From NCBI GenBank assembly GCA_036569045.1, contig DATCRI010000064.1:1-59639 (forward strand): 59,639 bases of DNA. Reading direction: 5' to 3'. This DNA is from Chthoniobacterales bacterium. GTDB lineage: Bacteria > Verrucomicrobiota > Verrucomicrobiia > Chthoniobacterales > JAATET01. The notes under the pieces were generated by a model. The model made no database searches, had not been told where the DNA came from, and saw only the letters and a list, made by a program, of their open reading frames with translations. Below are positions 25,271 to 36,223 of this stretch, in pieces. The translations under genes and the position numbers were made by a program. The stretch's first letter is position 1. The number at the start of each line of letters is the position of its first letter.

Positions 25271-25936
25271 ATGGGCGCAGCGATTCCTCTCACGCCGCTG
25301 CCGCCCGCGGGCGAGCCGGGCTGGGAGGCGCTGCGCCGGCGGTTTCGCGGGCGTCCCGCGCTGGTTCTCAGCCAGGCGTGGCGGGGCGCTCCGGAGCCGC
25401 TTTTCGCGGCGGGGCAGGTGCGCGTCGCGCTCGAAGGGATGTCGCTGGCGGTGCTGGCGACCTTCCGGGATCGGGATGTTTTCAATCCCGTCACGCATTT
25501 CAACATGCCGGCCTTTCCGCACGGCGATACGTTCGAGATCTTCCTGCAGCCGTCCGGCCAGCGGGCGTATTTCGAATTTCACATCACGCCGGGCGGGGCG
25601 ATTTTGCAGCTCCGGTGGCCGGAGCCGATGCGCGACATCCCGCTCGATTGGGCGGGGCTGCCCGATCCGCTGCTCGGCTACAAGGTCAGCCGCTGGCGCA
25701 TCCGGGCGCGCACGCGCGAGGTGCGAGGCGGATGGGAGGCGTATGCGGAGATTCCGCTGCGGAGGATCTTCGAGGAAAGCCCGCCGTGGAATGGCAGTCG
25801 GCTGCGGGTGAACTTCGCTCGCTACGATTACACGAGGGGAAGACTGCGACCGGTGGTATCCGCGAGCGCCCCGCACGGCGAGCTGGACTTCCACCGGTCG
25901 CAGGAATGGACCGAGGCGGAATTGAATTTCCGCTGA
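25271..25936 (+). CDS. CBM9-like (family 9 carbohydrate-binding) domain protein
   Basis: Predicted 221 residues without a signal peptide. Features of the CBM9-like fold: LSQAWRGAPEPLFAAGQVRVALEGMSLAVLATFRDRDVFN, GDTFEIFLQPSGQRAYFEFHITPGG with the conserved Tyr/Phe-Glu-Phe strand, and IPLRRIFEESPPWNGSRLRVNFARYDY. In this family the domain often binds sugars, but many stand-alone cytoplasmic copies have no assigned job. It follows RidA by 3 bases, so the two share an mRNA. It abuts the converging lipoprotein gene at its stop. Confidence 0.7.
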   Translation: MGAAIPLTPLPPAGEPGWEALRRRFRGRPALVLSQAWRGAPEPLFAAGQVRVALEGMSLAVLATFRDRDVFNPVTHFNMPAFPHGDTFEIFLQPSGQRAYFEFHITPGGAILQLRWPEPMRDIPLDWAGLPDPLLGYKVSRWRIRARTREVRGGWEAYAEIPLRRIFEESPPWNGSRLRVNFARYDYTRGRLRPVVSASAPHGELDFHRSQEWTEAELNFR

Positions 25937-26458
25937 TTACTGCTGGTCGGGCTTCCTCCGGCCTTCGCCGCCCTGCCCCCCGCCATTCCGACGGGCCTGC
26001 ATCTGCTGCTGGAAGGCTTCCCATTTCGGCTTCTGCTCGGCGGTGAGAAGCGGCTCGATCTGGGCGTTGGCGGCCTCGCGGGCCTTTTGGAAGGCTGCGC
26101 GCCGATCTTCGCGGCTCATCGAGGAATCCATCCCCAGCCGGAGGGAGGCGAACTGCGACTCGGTGATCGCGCGGATCTTCTGCATCTGGTCATCGGTGAG
26201 TCCGACCTCGGTCTTCATCTGCTGCATGCGTTGCTCGGCGCGCTGTTGGAAATTGCCGCCGCCACCGGGACCGCTCCCAGGACGATTGCCGCCGGCGTTA
26301 TCCGGGGCGGGAGTTGCCGCGGTGACCGTGGAAGCGGTTTCCTCGGCGGGAGCTGGCGCGGTCGCGGTGGTTTCCGCCGGAGGCGCCTTGCGGGAACACG
26401 CGGCGGGAAGCAGCGCCGCGGCCAGGAGGGAGGGAAGGAGAATCCGTTTCATATTCAA
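25937..26458 (-). CDS. Lipoprotein with LTxxQ/Spy-like helical domain
   Basis: Predicted 173 residues. A lipobox LLPAAC places the lipidated Cys at about residue 21. An Ala/Thr/Pro linker and Gly-rich stretch (about 25-75) precede a helical domain containing MQQMKTEVGLTDDQMQKIRAITESQF. The LTDDQ motif and charged helices resemble Spy/CpxP periplasmic stress chaperones. The tail repeats Gly/Gln/Arg. The start is ATG 26458; ATG 26452 (MKRILLP) is equally good. It lies 11 bases downstream of the EamA gene, so the two may be co-transcribed. Confidence 0.7.
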   Translation of the reverse strand: MNMKRILLPSLLAAALLPAACSRKAPPAETTATAPAPAEETASTVTAATPAPDNAGGNRPGSGPGGGGNFQQRAEQRMQQMKTEVGLTDDQMQKIRAITESQFASLRLGMDSSMSREDRRAAFQKAREAANAQIEPLLTAEQKPKWEAFQQQMQARRNGGGQGGEGRRKPDQQ

Positions 26459-26469
26459 ACGATGAAACT

Positions 26470-27447
26470 CTAGTTCGCGCTGTCGGTTGCGCGGCTGGCG
26501 GGATCTTTCCGCGGGGCGGGTTCAGCCTTCATGAGGCTGACCGCCAGGCCGCCGCCCATCGTCAGGGCGAACCCGAGAATCTGGCCGAAGTTCGGACGTT
26601 CTCCCAGCACCGCCCAGGCCAGCAACAGGGTGGCGATCGGTCCCACCGTGCCAATAATCGCGAAGCGCTGCGCGTTCGTCCGCCGCAGCCCCACGCTCAG
26701 GAGCAGGGTGGGGGCGACGGTGCCGAGGATCGCCAGGATGGCGCCGTCGCCATAGACGGAGGTGGGCAGGTGGAATATCGGCGTAATCGGGCGCGCCAGG
26801 AAGGCATGGGCCAGCATGAACACGCAGGAGAAACTTCCCGCGATGCCGGCGAAACGCATGGCGCCGACGCGCTTGATCACGCCGCCGCTCCACAGAATGA
26901 ACAGCGCATACGTGAACGCGCTGGCGAAGATCAGGGCGGTGCCGAACGTGGTGCGGTCGTTGCCGACCGGGGCATGCGTTTCCCCGATGAAGGCCGCGAC
27001 GATCCCAAGCCACGCGATGATGCACGCCGTCCACGTGATCGCCGGCACGCGCTTGCGCAGCACGAAGGCCGAGATCACCAGCACCATCGACGGGTAGGTG
27101 TAGAGCACGATGCGCTCGAGGCCGACGCTCACGTATTGCAGGCCGGTGAAGTTCACCAGCGACGAGACGTAGTAGCCGATGAATCCCAGGCCGGCCAGCC
27201 GGGCCCAGTCCCTGCGGGTGAGCCGTTCCGCGTGGCGGGACCACCAGAGCGCCATCGCGATGAAGAAGGGCAGCGAGATGCCCATGCGCAGCGTGAGCAC
27301 GGAGAGGGCGTCGGCGCCGTGGGCGTAGGCGAGCTTTGCGACCACGCCTTTCGAGCAAAAGAGAATCGAGCTGCCCGCGACGATGGCAAAGGTTGCCAGC
27401 GGGCCGCCGGGGTGGGTGGTCGTGGGTGATGCCGTGGTGGTTTTCAT
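26470..27447 (-). CDS. EamA/DMT-family transporter
   Basis: Predicted 325 residues with ten hydrophobic helices arranged as two EamA halves: GPLATFAIVAGSSILFCSKGVVAKLAY opens the first, and GTALIFASAFTYALFILWSGGVI the second. LGLEPANFTG-like text is here FTGLQYVSVGLERIVLYTYPSMVLV, and APTLLLSVGLRRTNAQRFAIIGTVGPIATLLLAWAVLGERPNFGQILGFALTMGG is the typical second-half signature. It is probably a metabolite exporter; the substrate is unknown. The ATG at 27447 is placed just after an intrinsic terminator hairpin. Confidence 0.9.
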   Translation of the reverse strand: MKTTTASPTTTHPGGPLATFAIVAGSSILFCSKGVVAKLAYAHGADALSVLTLRMGISLPFFIAMALWWSRHAERLTRRDWARLAGLGFIGYYVSSLVNFTGLQYVSVGLERIVLYTYPSMVLVISAFVLRKRVPAITWTACIIAWLGIVAAFIGETHAPVGNDRTTFGTALIFASAFTYALFILWSGGVIKRVGAMRFAGIAGSFSCVFMLAHAFLARPITPIFHLPTSVYGDGAILAILGTVAPTLLLSVGLRRTNAQRFAIIGTVGPIATLLLAWAVLGERPNFGQILGFALTMGGGLAVSLMKAEPAPRKDPASRATDSAN

Positions 27448-27449
27448 GG

Positions 27450-27490
27450 AAAAAAGAAAAGCCCGCCGGAGAGGGAATCTCGGGCGGGCT
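27450..27490 (-). terminator. Terminator hairpin immediately before the EamA start codon
   Basis: On the minus strand AGCCCGCC (27490-27483) pairs with GGCGGGCT (27467-27460), with an inner GAGA/TCTC helix in the loop, then TTTTCTTTTTT. The U-tract ends about 2 bases before ATG 27447. This is a complete intrinsic terminator inside the 5' UTR, hence a candidate attenuator. Confidence 0.8.
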
Positions 27491-27515
27491 GCGGAAGGGA
27501 AAAATTCGCGAGGCG

Positions 27516-27593
27516 CTAGGCGAGGGCGAAATTCCTCCGGGCCGGACCGAGAGGGCCGACAAGCCAGATAAGGAGTGGAATTCGCTTCGCCAT
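27516..27593 (-). CDS. Possible leader peptide upstream of EamA (25 residues)
   Basis: An ATG-started ORF on the minus strand encodes 25 residues starting MAKRIPLLIWLVGP and ending ARRNFALA. Its stop lies 25 bases before the terminator hairpin at 27450-27490, which is the arrangement of an attenuation leader. It contains single Trp and Phe codons but no run of one amino acid. No clear SD is visible, so it may instead be spurious. Confidence 0.35.
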   Translation of the reverse strand: MAKRIPLLIWLVGPLGPARRNFALA

Positions 27594-27654
27594 GGAGTTC
27601 GCGGAATGTGGCGGCGTCTTGTGGGAAGGACAAGCCTTGGTTATCGTCGCGGGC

Positions 27655-28512
27655 ATGGAGTTACCTGATTTGCCGGCGGCCGTGGATGAGCCGGCTGCGC
27701 ATCCGTCCGCGGGGCCGATTGGCGTTTTCGATTCCGGCATCGGCGGGCTCACGGTGGTCGCCGCCCTGCAGAAGCTGCTCCCGGCGGAAAAAATTTTCTA
27801 CATTGGCGACACGGCGCGGGTGCCCTACGGCGGCAAGAGTCGCAGCACGATCGAGCGTTACAGCGTGGAGATCGCCGGGCTGCTGCTCGCCGAGCAGGCG
27901 AAGCTCATCGTCGTCGCGTGCAACACGGCCTCGGCGCTCGGCGTGCCGCGCCTCAAGAAAATCCTCAACCTGCCGGTGCAGGGCGTGATCGATCCCGGCG
28001 CCGCCGCGGCGGTGCGGTCCACGCGGAATGGTCGTATCGGCGTGATCGGCACGCGGGCGACCATCGCGAGCCGCGCCTACGAGCAGGCGATCCACGCGCT
28101 CTCGCCGGATGCCGAGGTGTTCGCGGAGCCTTGCCCCGTGCTCGTGCCGCTCATCGAGGAGGCGTGGTTCGACGACCCGATCACGGATCAGGTTCTCCAT
28201 CGCTATCTCGCGCCGCTGCTGGACGAGGGGATCGACACGCTCGTGCTCGGCTGCACGCATTATCCCTTGCTGCGCGCGGCGATCGGGCGCGTGGCGGGCG
28301 AGGGCGTGACGTTGGTGGACTCGGCGCACAATTGCGCGCTCGCGGTGAACGACATCCTGCACGAGCGGGGCCTGGCCGCCCCGGAGCTTCAGCTCGGCAG
28401 TCTGCAGGTGGCGCTCACCGACGCGACGGAGGGCTTCCTTCGCGTGGCCGAGGAGGCGCTCGAGCTCGAGATCGGCGACGTCAAATTGCGCGCGGTGCAG
28501 GCGGCGGCGTAG
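27655..28512 (+). CDS. murI: Glutamate racemase
   Basis: Predicted 285 residues. It makes D-glutamate for peptidoglycan. Motifs: PIGVFDSGIGGLTVVAAL, the two catalytic cysteines Cys89 (VVACNTASALG) and Cys200 (LGCTHYPLLR), and YIGDTARVPYGGKS. Length fits the family. ATG 27655 gives a 20-residue N-terminal extension before IGVFDSG; upstream in-frame ATG 27592 would add unrelated residues over the opposite-strand leader. It is divergent from the EamA gene. Confidence 0.95.
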   Translation: MELPDLPAAVDEPAAHPSAGPIGVFDSGIGGLTVVAALQKLLPAEKIFYIGDTARVPYGGKSRSTIERYSVEIAGLLLAEQAKLIVVACNTASALGVPRLKKILNLPVQGVIDPGAAAAVRSTRNGRIGVIGTRATIASRAYEQAIHALSPDAEVFAEPCPVLVPLIEEAWFDDPITDQVLHRYLAPLLDEGIDTLVLGCTHYPLLRAAIGRVAGEGVTLVDSAHNCALAVNDILHERGLAAPELQLGSLQVALTDATEGFLRVAEEALELEIGDVKLRAVQAAA

Positions 28513-28670
28513 GCGAAGGCCGCGGCGAGCAGGAGCCAGCCGGGTAGGAGCGCCCATCAGCTCCGCCTTCGCAATATTTCGCCTCCGCTCGGCAGCGTCT
28601 TCGCGGGAGTATTTCCTGTGGATGTTCGCAAGCGCTTCGGCTATCCGCTGGAACGCGGCGGTTTTCCTCA

Positions 28671-30698
28671 CTACGGCTGGGTGAGCAGGCGCTTTTTCAG
28701 CTCCGGCGGCAGGCTGGAGCCGGCGACCCAGGCCCGGGCTTTTGGCGGATCGTTGCGCATCCAGGTTTCGGCCAGTTTCTGCTGGCGTTGCAGTCTTTGC
28801 CTGGCGTCGCCTATCGAGGAACTCCAGTCCATGGCCAGCTGAGGATTTGACGCCGCGAGGGCTCCGGAAAAGCTGGCGATGCTGTCGTCCCGTTCTTTGC
28901 CCGGTGGCACGCGGGCAAACCATTGCAACGCTCGGTCGGGATCCTGTCGGACCCAGGTTTGCATCACATTGCCAAGAGCGCTGCTCCGGGAGTTTCCGCT
29001 CGGAAGGGCAAGGGTCCATTCCGCCGCCGCCGCGGGCTCGCTTTGGGACCAGCTTGATGCAATGGTCCGGATCGATTGGTCGCGAGCGGGACCTTCGGCG
29101 ATTTGCATGGCCCAGCGGCTGGCTGCGGCGGGATCGTTTTGGGCCCAACTGGAGACGAGTTCGCGGTAGACGCCTTTCGTGCCGCTGCCCGCGGGGAGGC
29201 TTGCGACCCATTGCGCAGCGGCGGCGGGGTCCTGTCGGGCCCAGTTCGACGCCACGGATTCAAGGGAGGCCCAGAGCCCGCGCCCGTCCTTCAAGGTGGC
29301 GGCCCAGGCGGCGGCACTCCTGGGGTCGGTTTGGGTCCAGTTGGCGGCGATTTCTCGCATGGCGTTTTTCGCGCTTTCTCCCCAGGGCAATAAGGCCGCC
29401 CATTTGGCTGCTGCCGGGGCGTCGCGTCGGGCCCAGTTCGAGGTGATGGAGGCGATGGCGTTGGCCTGGTTTTCGCCGTCGGGAAAACTCTCGAAGAGCT
29501 GGGCGGCGGCTTCCGGGTTTTCGTTCGCCAGCCCCTGGATGAGGCCGCGCAGGGCTGCCTTTTTCACGGAGGGGTCGGTTTGCGATTCCACCCAGCGCCG
29601 GGCGGCGGCGGCATCGGTTTGCGCCCATCGCTGGGCGATGCTGCGCAGCATCTCGTTTTGATCGCTGATGGAGGTCACCATTTCCGTCAGGGCGAGGGCT
29701 TTTTCCGGACTTTCGTTCGCAATGGAGTAGAGGAGATTGCGGGCCACGTTACTGCGCTGGGTGCTGGGCTGCTGGCGGTCGAGCCAGTTCAGCATGCCGT
29801 CGAAATCGGCGCGCGCCCATTGTTGGGCGACCGCGGACGCCGCTTGTTGCCGGGAGCTGAGATCCGGCAGGCCATTGGCCCAATTCATGGCCGCTTCGCG
29901 GTCGATCAGGCTCCATTGATCGGCGACGACCATGATGGCGGCGACGCGCATTGCCATGGAGGGAAGCTGGAGGGCCCGGGCCGCGGCTTCGGCGGGATTG
30001 CGTTTCACGAGTTGCGAGAAAATGGGGTAGATGGCCTCCTCGGAACGGCGTCCGCCCGCCGGCTGCAATGCGATGTTCAGCGCCGCCTCGGGATCACTTT
30101 GGGCGAGGGCCGAAAGGAGGATACCGTCCGCCTGACGCTTCATTTCTCCCTCCGGCTGCTGCCCGACCCAGCGCCGGGCGGACTCGTAGTCGCTGCCGGC
30201 CCATTTGATCAGGGCGCTCTGCACGAGAGATTGGCGCGCCTTGAGGGGAAGTTTCTGAGCGTATTCGATGGCGGCTTGGGGATCGACCGCGACCCAGGCG
30301 CGGATTACCGCGTCGAGCGCGACCGACTCGTTTCCAGCGGTGCGCCCGCGGAGACCGTCCGCGACCTGTCTGGCGTTTTCGCGGGTAATGCTCCTGGTCA
30401 ACCACCATAGCCGGCCGGCTTGCTCCGGGTAGTCGGAAGACGTTTCGCCGAGGAGATTGGAAATTTCTGCGACAAGATCCGCGCTCGACACCGCTGCGCC
30501 GCCGCCTTTGGAGGGAAGCGGTGCGCCAGGGCTCGGGTGGCTCGAGTCGGCCGGGCGTCGGTCCTGAGAGGCTCCGGCTGGTCCGGAGTCTCCCGCCGGT
30601 GTCGCGCGTCCGGAGACGTTGGAAAAAAATACGGCGCATGCGTATCCGGCCAGGAAGACGCATACGAAAGCGGCGGCGAGGGGGAACCACCTTTTCAT
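28671..30698 (-). CDS. Membrane-anchored protein with about sixteen W-x-x-D-P helical repeats
   Basis: Predicted 675 residues. A single N-terminal transmembrane/signal segment (MKRWFPLAAAFVCVFLAGYACAVF) is followed by a Pro/Ser/Gly linker and then about sixteen units of about 34 residues. The unit reads roughly W-A-x-x-D-P-x-A-A-x-x-W-A-x-x-L-P-x-G-x-x-R-x-x-A-x-x-x-I-A-x-x. The pattern predicts a right-handed alpha-alpha solenoid, different from TPR and Sel1 in its fixed Trp and Asp-Pro. I know such repeats as common in Verrucomicrobiota proteins of unknown function. The start ATG 30698 gives the best signal; 30755 would add 19 residues. A scaffold or protein-binding role in the periplasm is inferred. 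Confidence 0.75.
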   Translation of the reverse strand: MKRWFPLAAAFVCVFLAGYACAVFFSNVSGRATPAGDSGPAGASQDRRPADSSHPSPGAPLPSKGGGAAVSSADLVAEISNLLGETSSDYPEQAGRLWWLTRSITRENARQVADGLRGRTAGNESVALDAVIRAWVAVDPQAAIEYAQKLPLKARQSLVQSALIKWAGSDYESARRWVGQQPEGEMKRQADGILLSALAQSDPEAALNIALQPAGGRRSEEAIYPIFSQLVKRNPAEAAARALQLPSMAMRVAAIMVVADQWSLIDREAAMNWANGLPDLSSRQQAASAVAQQWARADFDGMLNWLDRQQPSTQRSNVARNLLYSIANESPEKALALTEMVTSISDQNEMLRSIAQRWAQTDAAAARRWVESQTDPSVKKAALRGLIQGLANENPEAAAQLFESFPDGENQANAIASITSNWARRDAPAAAKWAALLPWGESAKNAMREIAANWTQTDPRSAAAWAATLKDGRGLWASLESVASNWARQDPAAAAQWVASLPAGSGTKGVYRELVSSWAQNDPAAASRWAMQIAEGPARDQSIRTIASSWSQSEPAAAAEWTLALPSGNSRSSALGNVMQTWVRQDPDRALQWFARVPPGKERDDSIASFSGALAASNPQLAMDWSSSIGDARQRLQRQQKLAETWMRNDPPKARAWVAGSSLPPELKKRLLTQP

Positions 30699-30858
30699 CG
30701 CTGCCCGAGTGAGATGCTTTTCGCCGCGGCGAGCAAGGCCGTTTTTGGCGGACAAACGCCATCGGACGGCTCGACTCGCGAAAAGAGCTGAAGCTGCGGG
30801 CGGCGACGCCTCGGCTCATCTGTTGACGCCGGTTGATACGCACAGCCGGAACCTCGAT

Positions 30859-34209
<3,351 letters not shown>

Positions 34210-34263
34210 GCGGCGCGGGATCGAGCCGCGCCGCCCTCGAATCTCGATCAACGGAGAGGGGAA

Positions 34264-34830
34264 TTAGCGAGAGGACTCCTGGCTGTCCTGTGAAGGTCCG
34301 CAGCCGCTCTGGTCACTGGACGATCCCCCGTTACGGGGACCATGGGGCTTCCGCCGCGGCTTGGGCGCGAACTCGTCGGGCGTCAACTGGCCGTCGGCGT
34401 TCTTGTCCAACGTGGCGAGGGCGGCGGGAGAGTCCGCGATCTCCGCGGCCGAGATGATGCGGTCCTTGTCCGCGTCGAGCGCCTTCACGAGCGGATCGGG
34501 CGGGGGCGGGCGCTGGGAGGAGGGCTTTTCGTCGTCGTCCCGCGCCTGGGCCGTTTTGTCCTTGGGCGGCTTCGGGCGGGCGAATTCATCCTTCGACAGC
34601 GCGCCATCGCCATTCTTGTCCAGGGCGGCGAGGGCGGCCGGGGTGTTCGCGATTTCGGCCGCCGAGATCACCTTGTCGTGATCGGCGTCGAGCGTGAGGA
34701 CCAGTCGTGAGGGCGGCGGACCTTTGCGATCGATTTTCTGGGTTTCCCCGCTGGTCTGGGAGTCGTCCTGCGCCATAAGGGGCAGGGCGGTGAGAGCGGC
34801 GATTGTTCCGAGGAGGATTGGTGTTTTCAT
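34264..34830 (-). CDS. Exported four-EF-hand protein
   Basis: Predicted 188 residues. A signal peptide (MKTPILLGTIAALTALPLMAQ) is followed by four EF-hand loops: LDADHDKVISAAEI, LDKNGDGALSKDEF, LDADKDRIISAAEI and LDKNADGQLTPDEF, in two tandem pairs split by a Lys/Pro-rich linker. Loops 2 and 4 fit the DxNxDG calcium consensus; loops 1 and 3 have Lys/Asp changes that could weaken binding. The tail is Arg/Gly/Ser-rich. A conserved regulatory element lies 25 bases upstream. It is probably a periplasmic calcium-binding protein. Confidence 0.85.
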   Translation of the reverse strand: MKTPILLGTIAALTALPLMAQDDSQTSGETQKIDRKGPPPSRLVLTLDADHDKVISAAEIANTPAALAALDKNGDGALSKDEFARPKPPKDKTAQARDDDEKPSSQRPPPPDPLVKALDADKDRIISAAEIADSPAALATLDKNADGQLTPDEFAPKPRRKPHGPRNGGSSSDQSGCGPSQDSQESSR

Positions 34831-34854
34831 CGGCGCCAAGGAAAACATCCGGAC

Positions 34855-34903
34855 GTTAAGCTTGTGTGTGCGGCGATGCGGAGATTTGTAAAGTTTCGGT
34901 AAA
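34855..34903 (-). promoter_or_regulatory. EF-hand regulon element, copy 1
   Basis: Read on the plus strand: GTTAAG (34855-34860), 27 bases, then GTAAA (34888-34892), 6 bases, GTAAA (34899-34903). On the minus strand the TTTAC-N6-TTTAC direct repeat would sit at about -35 and CTTAAC would be the -10 of the EF-hand gene starting at 34830. The same element with identical spacing is at 35413-35461. Confidence 0.6.
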
Positions 34904-34933
34904 TTCCGCGTCTCGAGATCGGGGGAATGCAAA

Positions 34934-34963
34934 CAGGCCGGTGGAAAATTTCCCACCGGCCTG
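34934..34963 (-). terminator. Hairpin terminator after the second EF-hand gene
   Basis: CAGGCCGGTGG (34934-34944) and CCACCGGCCTG (34953-34963) form a perfect 11-bp stem, followed on the minus strand by TTTGCATTCC. It lies just downstream of the gene ending at 34984. The U-tract is short, so efficiency is uncertain. Confidence 0.6.
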
Positions 34964-34983
34964 CGTTCTTCCCGAGGATTGGA

Positions 34984-35328
34984 TTACTCGTCTGCCTTGG
35001 TCCCGTCGGATTTCTGGTCGTCGGCGGGCTTTTCACCCTGCGGCGGTTTTGGCGGCGGCGGGCAGAGTTCCTTGGGGCTGAGCTGGCCGTCCTTGTTCTT
35101 GTCGAGGGTGAGGAGCGCCTGCGGGGCGTTCCTGATCTCGGCTGCGGAAAGAATCCCGTCGTCGTCCGTGTCGAGGATGTGGATGAGCGGCGAGGGCGGC
35201 GGGGGCATCGGCGGGCGGTGTTCGCCGTTGGGGCCGCCGTGGGGACCGCCGCCGTTCGGAGGCTGCTGGGCCGGGAGCAGGGTGATCGCGCCCAGCGCAA
35301 GGATCGGAGTGAGGAGCAGGATTTTCAT
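34984..35328 (-). CDS. Small exported EF-hand protein
   Basis: Predicted 114 residues. A signal peptide (MKILLLTPILALGAITLLPAQ) precedes a Pro/Gly-rich stretch and one EF-hand pair: LDTDDDGILSAAEI and LDKNKDGQLSPKEL. Both loops have acidic residues at 1, 3 and 5 with Gly at 6 and Glu at 12, so both should bind calcium. The C-terminus is Lys/Asp-rich. It is divergent from the response regulator, with the shared regulatory element between them. Confidence 0.85.
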   Translation of the reverse strand: MKILLLTPILALGAITLLPAQQPPNGGGPHGGPNGEHRPPMPPPPSPLIHILDTDDDGILSAAEIRNAPQALLTLDKNKDGQLSPKELCPPPPKPPQGEKPADDQKSDGTKADE

Positions 35329-35412
35329 TGGATGTGGTTTTGGATTTGAGGCGAGCGGCGCGATCTCTCGGGGGCAAGGCGGGCCGTTCTGGAATCAATA
35401 GACCGCGCGAAG

Positions 35413-35461
35413 GTTAAGGCCGTGTGAGCGCGGGCCCGGAGATTTGTAAATCTTTTGTAAA
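35413..35461. promoter_or_regulatory. EF-hand regulon element, copy 2, between EF-hand gene and response regulator
   Basis: GTTAAG (35413-35418), 27 bases, GTAAA (35446-35450), 6 bases, GTAAA (35457-35461). The 49-base layout and much of the spacer (CGGAGATTT) match copy 1. It resembles the CpxR box GTAAA-N5-GTAAA, here with an 11-bp period. A third partial repeat GTAAT follows at 35469. Confidence 0.6.
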
Positions 35462-35502
35462 TCTGAGCGTAATCGCCGCCGGCCCCGCGTTATTTTTCCG
35501 GC

Positions 35503-36213
35503 ATGTCCGCCACCGCCCCCGCCGCGCACCGCGTGCTCGTGATCGATGACGATCGCAAGCTCGGCCGGCTCATCCAGGAGTATCTCGAGCCGATGGGCTA
35601 TACGATCACTCTGGCCGTGACGGGGCCGGAGGGCCTCGAACAGGCCCGCGGGGAAGCCTTCGACGCCATCCTGCTCGACGTCATGCTGCCCGGCCTCGAC
35701 GGCTTCGAGCTGCTCCGCGAGCTGCGCAAGACGCACGACACGCCGGTGCTCATGCTCACGGCCCGCGGCGAGGAGGCCGACCGCATCGTGGGCCTGGAAA
35801 TGGGGGCCGACGACTACCTGCCGAAGACCTTTTCCTCGCGCGAGCTGCTTGCCCGGCTGCGGGCCGTCATGCGCCGCGGCGCCCGCCGCGCGGCTGCGGA
35901 GCCCGCCGCCGAACTCGTCGTCGGGGCGCTGCGGCTGGACCTCGGCACCCGCGTCGTCGTGCTGGACGACCACCCGCTCACCCTCACGCCCGTCGAGTTC
36001 GACCTGCTCGCCGCGCTGGCCCGCACGCCCGGCCGCATCCGCACGCGCGAGCAGCTTCTCGAGGAAATTCGCGACCGGGATTACGACGTGTTCGACCGCT
36101 CGGTGGACGTCCACATTTCCGCGCTGCGCAAGAAGCTCGGGGACGACCCGCGCGATCCCCGCTTCATCCAGACCGTGCGCTCCGCTGGCTACCTCCTGCG
36201 CCGCCCGGCCTGA
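35503..36213 (+). CDS. OmpR/CpxR-family response regulator
   Basis: Predicted 236 residues. The receiver domain (about 10-120) has the acidic pair Asp15-Asp16, phosphoacceptor Asp59 in AILLDVMLPGLDG, and a KTF in place of the usual KPF (DDYLPKTFSSREL). The C-terminal winged HTH (about 140-235) has LTPVEFDLLAALARTPGRIRTREQLLEEI and FDRSVDVHISALRKKLGDDPRDPRFIQTVRSAGYLL. The sensor kinase starts 10 bases after its stop. Candidate self-binding sites lie directly upstream. Confidence 0.95.
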   Translation: MSATAPAAHRVLVIDDDRKLGRLIQEYLEPMGYTITLAVTGPEGLEQARGEAFDAILLDVMLPGLDGFELLRELRKTHDTPVLMLTARGEEADRIVGLEMGADDYLPKTFSSRELLARLRAVMRRGARRAAAEPAAELVVGALRLDLGTRVVVLDDHPLTLTPVEFDLLAALARTPGRIRTREQLLEEIRDRDYDVFDRSVDVHISALRKKLGDDPRDPRFIQTVRSAGYLLRRPA

Positions 36214-36223
36214 TCTCCCCGCC

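Noticed and set aside
28513-28670. Small gene or terminator between murI and the repeat protein
   Set aside because: No open frame with a start, no hairpin with U-tract and no repeat was found in this stretch.
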